Source: an uncultured Caryophanales bacterium
GTDB lineage: Bacteria; Bacillota_I; Bacilli_A; Acholeplasmatales; Anaeroplasmataceae
Assembly: GCA_946407635.1 (NCBI GenBank)
Contig: CAMJOZ010000006.1
Coordinates: forward strand, 1-49,833
Direction: 5' to 3'
DNA length: 49,833 nucleotides
Shown here: one piece after another, positions 44,501-49,833 of the stretch
How positions within the stretch are numbered: position 1 is the stretch's first letter
Layout: each line of letters begins with the position of its first letter
The notes under the pieces: model-generated
What the model was told of the DNA's origin: nothing
Seen by the model: the letters and a program-made list of their open reading frames with translations, nothing else
Databases searched by the model: none
Program-made: the position numbers and the translations under genes

Positions 44501-45185
44501 AGGTGAAGGAGTACTTTCAAGCGGAAAAATTGTTGAAGGCAAATCTATTACTTATAATGAATTTACATTTACTGCTGGAATTTCATTTGATGGATCAAAG
44601 AGAATTCAATCTAATGGTGGAAGTCAAAATGCTGCTGATAAATTAAGACAAATTTTCATTACAATAGAACATACTGCAACTATTACATTAACTGAAAATA
44701 AAACATCAGCGGGAAGACATGCTGCTATTTTTAATGGAACAGTAACATCATATAGTGCTGATGCGGCTCTTGTTATATTGACGACAAATAATACTGATAC
44801 AAATACTGCATCAATCAAATTAAATGCTGGAACTTATGTAGTATTATTTGATGCTTCTGTTAATTTGACATCCTTATCAATAGTTTATGATGCCTATAAT
44901 GTTAATACAATAATTGAGTCAATTACCGCAACTGTTCCTTCTGAATGTAATGATGGTAAAATTTCAGTATCTGATATTAAATTAATTCCAAATGGTGTAA
45001 CAGATCCAACTCAATATGTTGCTATAACTGAAGGCTATACTATTTTAGTTAATGGCGTTGATAGAACTGATGAATTTGTAGGAAATAAACTTGCAGTATC
45101 ATCAGGAGATTATACAGTTACTATTAAATATGGTGATTATACAGTATCACAATTATTTAATGTTTCTGTTATTGCAATGTCTTAA
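41577..45185 (+). CDS. Large surface lipoprotein with InlB repeats and an unassigned beta domain
   Basis: 1202 aa. The signal ends in LASC (Cys23), followed by a G/Q/S/E-rich linker to about 70, as in the 821-aa lyase. One InlB-type repeat is at about 72-140 (YLFEGWFTDEAL). Residues about 140-380 form a beta-rich domain with the look of a jelly-roll or LamG-like carbohydrate module, but I cannot name it. About 390-810 is a series of helical three-helix-type repeats, then two InlB repeats (FIGWYADST, FDWYQNAD). The C-terminal beta domain (about 965-1110) resembles the beta module near residue 1303 of the giant lyase. AGGAGG precedes the ATG. No catalytic motif was seen; polysaccharide binding is an inference from the shared parts. 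Confidence 0.82.
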   Translation: MKKKRILLGIALASASIFALASCGGKNDNTPNDDEQKDTSGSQSGDSGQQGGGQQGGGEGQSQGGGEQTVTKYSITYNVNGHGTAPANKTDVTAITDADLAAISAPGYLFEGWFTDEALTQAATAGNISTNTTLYAKWYGASYEAVKEKGNVALDERFNESKVLDSYSYMYSFNDTGIYFVSAVHSDKPDSPKSTYSYTIADKKLTLVDGDAASGGDTKGSAKAIVSFGNTPKAEILEGYVDVNIPVKNNNWTFFQLYGTDTVKTNSEIFGLRTVEETVDKVKKTFIQYRIDGNVKTEGIINKFEVTDNTSFGMHLVINQITGKISIDLIKADGTVLPFIKDVEIPGYVLSTRYLFTSTDGGNKVLSFTNVVLRAEKEITDVAQYKAKVLAYFNPVLSEMAPRYVTNKTQFEAARDAIVAAVEAAETIDAIDAIVDISSQESASPEMIALMSVEDEWTIKRNYINENYPEDNYTIKSSDYYAAWNNLYRASTIDELNAAVAAFANVQNDEAAKADYIDSKVAELQKLLPASNYTFEDTEYNNKPAYDSAIAFITGNHKNDIDKSYSQAITAIASIPTNALLLSSAKSNYLVSVGNYRTDLTGKTVSSSEQTAIDEYYGSTAEDSLYNTKKATAASSINAAETLDAIKSAYSTFTSGVDTDINGIVMSLEDYKTNRKNQINNVDAPNYKEYQDDDIIDLIDAAVTEYCGNIDSATSKEAVKTAYDACIAQFDLIYYKRDARANFRKWITDTYFTAGAEKQIKTTKYAVLKEFDTVDEEAIQAIFAANSEADVDTAVVNGQSAYEEEYQKLLTYEFDVDFENVELTSAKVVYGNTLQQPADPAVDADKLFIGWYADSTFTTPFDFTQPIYEDTTLYAKIVAAVTVTLNYNATINNVTTKSIKIESGTTISSTELNVTQDDAMLFDWYQNADFSGDAVTTTTVFNDSTTIYAKWADIYTTTVMSTTSTATPAAVSAEAGEGVLSSGKIVEGKSITYNEFTFTAGISFDGSKRIQSNGGSQNAADKLRQIFITIEHTATITLTENKTSAGRHAAIFNGTVTSYSADAALVILTTNNTDTNTASIKLNAGTYVVLFDASVNLTSLSIVYDAYNVNTIIESITATVPSECNDGKISVSDIKLIPNGVTDPTQYVAITEGYTILVNGVDRTDEFVGNKLAVSSGDYTVTIKYGDYTVSQLFNVSVIAMS

Positions 45186-45206
45186 TTAATTTAATTATTA
45201 ACATCT

Positions 45207-45242
45207 TAAGGTTTACCTTTCTAAGGTAAGCCTTATTTTTTT
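45207..45242 (+). terminator. Rho-independent terminator
   Basis: 13-bp stem (45207-45219 with 45223-45235, one wobble), loop TCT, then T7. Confidence 0.9.
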
Positions 45243-45300
45243 AATGAATTAAATTATCTTTTGAGTTATAATAATATTGTTTAAAATGGAGGGTTTTAAT

Positions 45301-46743
45301 ATGAGTTGTACAACAATATTAGTTGGTAAAAACGCATCAGTAGATGGATCTACTATGATATCAAGAAATGATGATGGTGGATTTGATTGTAAAAAATATG
45401 TAATAAGAGAAGCTAAAGAAAATAATAAAAAATATGTTTCTAAAATATCTAAAATAGAAGTAGAATTACCTAAAAAAGCTTTTAGATATTCAGCTTTACC
45501 TAATGTTAATCTTGAAAGAGGATTATGGGAAGCTCAAGGTGTAAATGAATTTAATGTAGGTATGACTGCGACTGAAACTATCACATCTAATCCAAGAGTT
45601 TTAGGTGCGGACCCTATGGAAAGTCGTATGATTAAAGGTAAAAAATATCCTGTTGGAATTGGTGAAGAGGATATTGCTACTTTAGTATTACCTTATATCA
45701 AAAGTGCTAAAGAAGGAGTCAAAAGATTAGGTGAATTATTAGAAAAATATGGTACATATGAAGCTAATGGTATTGCTTTTAGTGATAAAGATGAAGTATG
45801 GTATTTAGAAACAATAGGTGCTCATCATTTTATTGCTATAAGAGTACCTGATGATAAGGTTGTAATTTTACCTAATCAATTAGGTATTGATTATTTTGAT
45901 TTAGATGATGCTTTAAATAATCAAAAGAATTATATTTGCTCTAAAGATTTAAAAGATTTTATTATTAATAATAAATTATATAAATTAGATTCAAATATTA
46001 TTAATCCTAGAATTATATTTGGTTCTAAATCAGATCAAGATCATTTATATAACACTCCACGTGCTTGGTTTATGCTTAAATATTTTAATAAAGAAGAATT
46101 TAAAAAAGTTGAAAATGATCCAGAATCTGATAATATTCCTTTTATGATTAAACCAGATTCATTAGTAACTGTTGAAGATATAAAATATTTATTAGGTTCA
46201 CATTATCAAGGAACTAAATATGATCCTTATATTCAACATGATGATAAAACTTATGCAGGAAAATATCGTTCAATTGGTATTAATAGAACAGATGATTGTG
46301 CTTTAATTCAAATAAGAGGATATATGGATAAAAAATATCAATCTATTGAATGGATTAGTATGGGTTCAAATACATTTAATACATTTGTACCTCAATATAC
46401 TAATGTAAATAAAACACCTAATTATTTAGGTAATACTTCACCTTCACTTAATTTAAATAATTATTATTGGGCTATTAGAATGATTCAAGCACTTGCAGAT
46501 AAAAGCTATGCTAAAGTAATTCAAAATATTGAAAGATATCAATTAGATACAATGAGTGAATTTCATAAAATAATTAATAAATATGATGGATTACTTAATA
46601 AAGAATTTAATGAAGAATTATTAGTAAAAGCTAATAATGAACTTGCAAAAAGATTAGAAGAAGAAACAACTAAATTATTAGAAAAAATATTATATTTATC
46701 TAATTTAGATATGAAAAATTCATATTCTAGAGCGGATAAGTAA
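45301..46743 (+). CDS. C69-family dipeptidase (PepD-like Ntn hydrolase)
   Basis: 480 aa. ATG at 45301 follows TGGAGGG. The protein begins MSCTTILVGKNASVDGSTMISRN, the family start; Cys3 would become the N-terminal nucleophile after removal of two residues, and DGSTM with ARN/SRN is the pocket signature. Other conserved blocks are ERGLWEAQGVNEFNVGMTATET and EVWYLETIGAHHFIAIRVPDD. Lactobacillus PepD homologues cleave a broad range of dipeptides in the cytoplasm. No signal peptide is present, fitting an intracellular role. TATAAT at 45267 is a likely -10. The GH3 gene follows after 17 bases, probably in one operon. Confidence 0.92.
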   Translation: MSCTTILVGKNASVDGSTMISRNDDGGFDCKKYVIREAKENNKKYVSKISKIEVELPKKAFRYSALPNVNLERGLWEAQGVNEFNVGMTATETITSNPRVLGADPMESRMIKGKKYPVGIGEEDIATLVLPYIKSAKEGVKRLGELLEKYGTYEANGIAFSDKDEVWYLETIGAHHFIAIRVPDDKVVILPNQLGIDYFDLDDALNNQKNYICSKDLKDFIINNKLYKLDSNIINPRIIFGSKSDQDHLYNTPRAWFMLKYFNKEEFKKVENDPESDNIPFMIKPDSLVTVEDIKYLLGSHYQGTKYDPYIQHDDKTYAGKYRSIGINRTDDCALIQIRGYMDKKYQSIEWISMGSNTFNTFVPQYTNVNKTPNYLGNTSPSLNLNNYYWAIRMIQALADKSYAKVIQNIERYQLDTMSEFHKIINKYDGLLNKEFNEELLVKANNELAKRLEEETTKLLEKILYLSNLDMKNSYSRADK

Positions 46744-46760
46744 GAAGGAGCTAGGTATAT

Positions 46761-49106
46761 ATGGATTATGATAAAATAATTGAAGAATTAGATATATATG
46801 AAAAAATCAATCTATTATCTGGTCATAATTTCATGTATACAAATGAAAATACTAGATTAGGTATTAAAAGTTTAAGAATGTCTGATGGACCATCAGGTGT
46901 TAGATTAATAGAAGATTCTAATAATGGTATTACATCTAAATATAAAACAATATCATATCCATCTGGATTTGGTTTATCTTCAACATTTAACAAAGAATTA
47001 TTATACAAGGTTGGAGAACAAATAGGAAAAGAAGCTAATTCTAATAATATTGATATAATGCTTTCACCATCAATTAATATGGTTAGAAGCTTATATAATG
47101 GTAGAAATTTAGAATTTATGGGTGAAGATAAAATATTATCCTCAAGTCTAGCATCATCCTATATTAATGGTATGCAACAACATGTCAATGCGACCTTAAA
47201 GCATTTTTGTCTTAATAATAATGATGGTGCAAGATTTTATTCAGATTCTATTATTTCTAAAAGAGGATTAATGGAAGGATATTTATATAGCTTTTATAGA
47301 ACTATTAAGGATTCTAACCCTCATGCGATTATGACATCATATAATAAATATTTAGGAACATATGTTTCTGAAAATGATTTTTTAATTAAAGATATTTTAA
47401 GAAATAAATTTAAATATGATGGCTTAGTTATGACTGATTGGGGCGGAACATTTGATAGAAATAAGTCCTTAAAATCAGGTGTTGATTTAGAAATGCCTGG
47501 AGATTCAGATTATGGTAAATATCTAATCTATGACAATTATAAAAGAGGAAATATTAGTATTGATGAAATAAATAGTAGTTTAAAAAGAATATTAAATGTT
47601 AAAAGATATGATAAGGTTGATTTTAATATTAATGAGGCTTTAGATATATCATTACAAGCATCAATAGAATCTCATGTTTTGTTAAAGCATAATAAATCAA
47701 ATTTTCCTTTAAATAAAAATAAAAAATACCTTGTTTTAGGCAAATCCTTTAAAATGCCTCGTTTTCAAGGTATGGGAAGTATGAATGTTAATCCATATAA
47801 TTTTAGTACTATTGAAGATGAATTTAATAAATTAAGAATAAATTATAGTTATGATAATATAGAAAATTTAGATGGAATAAATGATTTAATTTTATTTTTA
47901 GAAACTGATGCTAAGGATGAAGGAGAATCAACTAATAAAAAAACAATTAAATTAGATTCATATTCATATGAATTAATTAATAAAATTAAAGATTTAAAAA
48001 TTAATAAGCATTTAGTATTAATTTCAGGATCTGGAATTATTATTGATTTTGATGATTATTTTGATAATATAATTTTATCTCCACTTGCTGGTGGCGATTT
48101 TTCTAAAGCTATAACTGGTTTATTATTTGGACTTTATAATCCATCTGGAAGATTATCTATCTCATTTCCAAAAGAAGAATTAATTGAATTTAATATGCAT
48201 GATTATGAATTATATAAAGAAGATATATTCATAGGTTATAAATATTATTATTCTAAAAACATCAATTTAAAATATCCATTTGGATATGGTCTTTCTTATT
48301 CTGATTTTTTATATAAAGGAATGAAATTAGATATTGATAAGGATAATTTAATTATTAATTTAGTTATTAAAAATATTGGAGAATATGATGATTATGTTGT
48401 TCCACAAATATTTGTTAAATATAAAAATTCAAATATTTATAGACCTAAAATTGAATTAATTGGCTTTGATAAAGTATTTTTAAAGAAGAATGAAAAAAAG
48501 AAAATAGAAATAAAAATACCTTTATTAAATTTAGGATATTATGATGTAAATACAAATAATTATGAAATAGAAGATTTAGATTATAATATTTTAGTTGGCA
48601 ATAATATTTATGATATTTTATTAGATAAAGAAATTCATATTAAAGGAACTAAACCTATTTTATCTAATAATAAATTAGATATAATTTATAAAAATTATGA
48701 TTTTGATAAAATTACTGATGAATTATTTTTAGAATCTATTGGTTATAAATTAGATATTAATGATTCTAAAAAGATATATTTTGATACACCTATATATAAA
48801 TATAAAAATAGATTTATGGGTAAATTAGTATATAAAATATTTGAAAATATTTATAATGATTCATATAAAAAGGCATTAAAAGAAGAAAATCCTTTTATTA
48901 AAATAAATAAGATTAATAACACTATATTCTTAAAGAATACAATTTTATCATCAACAATGATGTCTATAATGTATTCATCTAGTGGAAGATTAAAATATAA
49001 TGTCGCAGAAGGATTATTATATATTGCTAATAATAGATTATTTAAAGGTCTATTTAAAATGATGAAAAGCTATAAAATAAAAGGGGCTGTTAAGAAACTC
49101 AAATAG
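46761..49106 (+). CDS. Glycoside hydrolase family 3, beta-glucosidase-like, with C-terminal extension
   Basis: 781 aa, no signal peptide, so cytoplasmic. The N-terminal barrel shows the GH3 blocks RMSDGPSGVR (about 39), NGRNLEFMGED, LKHFCLNNND and GLVMTDWGG, where Asp226 is the expected nucleophile. The second domain contains DEGES (about 391), matching the region of the acid/base glutamate, and SPLAGGDFSKAITGLLFG. A fibronectin-like C-terminal domain begins with YPFGYGLSYSDF at about 510. The last 130 residues, basic and partly hydrophobic, have no counterpart I know in GH3. It likely removes terminal beta-linked sugars from imported oligosaccharides; the sugar is not predictable. GAAGGAG precedes the ATG. 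Confidence 0.92.
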   Translation: MDYDKIIEELDIYEKINLLSGHNFMYTNENTRLGIKSLRMSDGPSGVRLIEDSNNGITSKYKTISYPSGFGLSSTFNKELLYKVGEQIGKEANSNNIDIMLSPSINMVRSLYNGRNLEFMGEDKILSSSLASSYINGMQQHVNATLKHFCLNNNDGARFYSDSIISKRGLMEGYLYSFYRTIKDSNPHAIMTSYNKYLGTYVSENDFLIKDILRNKFKYDGLVMTDWGGTFDRNKSLKSGVDLEMPGDSDYGKYLIYDNYKRGNISIDEINSSLKRILNVKRYDKVDFNINEALDISLQASIESHVLLKHNKSNFPLNKNKKYLVLGKSFKMPRFQGMGSMNVNPYNFSTIEDEFNKLRINYSYDNIENLDGINDLILFLETDAKDEGESTNKKTIKLDSYSYELINKIKDLKINKHLVLISGSGIIIDFDDYFDNIILSPLAGGDFSKAITGLLFGLYNPSGRLSISFPKEELIEFNMHDYELYKEDIFIGYKYYYSKNINLKYPFGYGLSYSDFLYKGMKLDIDKDNLIINLVIKNIGEYDDYVVPQIFVKYKNSNIYRPKIELIGFDKVFLKKNEKKKIEIKIPLLNLGYYDVNTNNYEIEDLDYNILVGNNIYDILLDKEIHIKGTKPILSNNKLDIIYKNYDFDKITDELFLESIGYKLDINDSKKIYFDTPIYKYKNRFMGKLVYKIFENIYNDSYKKALKEENPFIKINKINNTIFLKNTILSSTMMSIMYSSSGRLKYNVAEGLLYIANNRLFKGLFKMMKSYKIKGAVKKLK

Positions 49107-49129
49107 TTTCTAGCAGCCTCTTATTTTTT
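49083..49129. terminator. Bidirectional terminator between GH3 and yidD
   Basis: GGGGCTGTT and AGAAACT (49083-49099) pair with AGTTTCT and AGCAGCCTC (49105-49120), one bulged base, loop of five. T-runs lie on both sides (TTATTTTTT on the plus strand; a T-rich run on the minus strand). The stem contains the GH3 stop codon. Confidence 0.8.
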
Positions 49130-49408
49130 GTTATTATATTCGTTTATATCTACAAATAATTCATCATTTTTTTGTCTAAGTTTTTCTTCCTTAGTTAATG
49201 GTACTGGATCATATCCACCTTTTGATAAAGGATTACATTTTAATAATCTTTTAGATACTAAATATGATGCGTGAACAAAATTGAATTTTTTGTAGCATTC
49301 TAAAGCATAAGTAGAACAAGATGGAAAATATTTACATTTTGGTGGGTCATAAGGATTTTTAGATTGTTTATAATTATTGATTAGCTTTATAGCTAACTTA
49401 TTTCTCAT
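49121..49408 (-). CDS. yidD: Membrane protein insertion efficiency factor YidD
   Basis: 95 aa from ATG at 49408. The family core is clear: KCKYFPSCSTYALECYKKF, then KRLLKCNPLSKGGYDPVP, with the conserved cysteines. YidD is a small membrane-associated protein that assists YidC-dependent insertion, usually encoded near rpmH, rnpA and yidC; none of these is here. An upstream ATG at 49432 would add eight residues. I prefer 49408 because the family starts there and its ATG overlaps the stop of the preceding gene (ATGAGAAATAA). Confidence 0.9.
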   Translation of the reverse strand: MRNKLAIKLINNYKQSKNPYDPPKCKYFPSCSTYALECYKKFNFVHASYLVSKRLLKCNPLSKGGYDPVPLTKEEKLRQKNDELFVDINEYNNKK

Positions 49409-49833
49409 AATAAATCTTTTTCCAAACTTCATTTAGCTTTTCTTCACCAAATAAAGTTTTAATTATTTCGTATGCAAATTCAATAGAATAAGCTACACTT
49501 CTAGATGTAATTATATTTCCATCCTTAACTACACCTTTATCATGATATTTGCCACCACAATCTTCATTCATTGATGTAAAACAAGTATAATTTTTTCCTT
49601 TTAATATACCAAGTTTACCAAAGACAACAGGGGCTGCACAAATACCACATAATAATCTATTATTATCAAAAAAATATTTTATTATATTTTGTGCTTCAGT
49701 TGATTGACATAAATTTTTATATTGACCAGGTCCTCCTGGAACAACTAAACAATCATATTCTTTATAATTTATTTCATTTAATAATTTAATTTCAGACAAA
49801 TAAATGTTATGTGTTCCTCTAACAGTAGTTGTG
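49398..49833 (-). CDS. DJ-1/PfpI family protein, 5' end outside the window
   Basis: The minus-strand frame runs from the stop at 49398 out past base 49833, so the N-terminus is missing; the visible part is 144 codons. The sequence GTHNIYLSEIKLLNEINYKEYDCLVVPGGPG matches the second half of the DJ-1 fold. The nucleophile elbow reads LCGICAAPVVFGKLGIL, with the Cys after GI in the conserved position, followed by the family pattern VVKDGNIITSRSVAYSIEFA. Members act as glyoxalase/deglycase-like or redox-sensing proteins; the function here is open. A TTG at 49799 could be read as a start, but the conserved sequence continues upstream of it. Confidence 0.88.
   Translation of the reverse strand, partial: TTTVRGTHNIYLSEIKLLNEINYKEYDCLVVPGGPGQYKNLCQSTEAQNIIKYFFDNNRLLCGICAAPVVFGKLGILKGKNYTCFTSMNEDCGGKYHDKGVVKDGNIITSRSVAYSIEFAYEIIKTLFGEEKLNEVWKKIYYEK

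Overview
The window (about 49.8 kb) is a very AT-rich stretch of bacterial chromosome with compact, mostly plus-strand genes, each small transcription unit closed by its own hairpin terminator. The gene set (trigger factor, Lon with a CIRCE operator, DegV, KtrAB, YidD, ComEA/ComEC, one-subunit pyruvate:ferredoxin oxidoreductase) and the strong GGAGG-type ribosome sites point to an anaerobic, low-GC Firmicutes/Bacilli-type organism, probably an uncultured gut or animal-associated lineage near Erysipelotrichia, Acholeplasmatales or RF39. That placement is inference. TGA is a normal stop here (ktrB, ktrA and the sigma-factor gene all end in TGA), so it is not a code-4 Mycoplasma. No tRNA, rRNA, IS, prophage or CRISPR was seen, and no gene-free stretch exceeds 300 bases.

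Layout. 1-682 (-): 3'-portion of an ATP-grasp gene. 0.8-6.1 kb: a membrane protein, trigger factor, a zinc-ribbon protein and Lon, the last behind a CIRCE/HrcA operator. 6.2-10.0 kb: a 1274-aa membrane-anchored surface protein with four 438-bp tandem repeats and BspA-like leucine-rich repeats. 10.1-12.8 kb: an ABC-F ATPase overlapping a GNAT-NUDIX fusion. 12.9-16.7 kb: DegV, then a translationally coupled ktrB-ktrA-lipid kinase operon. 16.9-19.7 kb: a purine permease with an acidic N-terminal tail, an unknown membrane protein and a cold-shock protein.

19.8-38.1 kb is the most interesting part. A secreted PL1 pectate lyase lipoprotein (821 aa) is followed by pyruvate:ferredoxin oxidoreductase, an ECF-type sigma factor overlapping its putative transmembrane anti-sigma factor, and a 3345-aa lipoprotein with 23 InlB-type repeats and two pectate-lyase domains. 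The upstream regions of both lyase genes and of the sigma gene share CCAATAAAA-N11-TTTGTT at exactly the same internal spacing. This suggests a self-contained sigma/anti-sigma system that turns on surface pectinases. LacI/CcpA-like operators (core GAAAGCGTTT) lie at both lyases and at a third large lipoprotein gene (41.6 kb), which suggests sugar repression on top; a related site covers the csp promoter.

38.1-49.8 kb: a YfcE-like phosphodiesterase, comEA-comEC, a 1202-aa surface lipoprotein, a C69 dipeptidase plus GH3 glycosidase operon, and on the minus strand yidD and a DJ-1/PfpI gene cut by the window end. Lyases cutting pectin outside, a cytoplasmic GH3 enzyme and PFOR would fit a fermentative plant-polysaccharide degrader.
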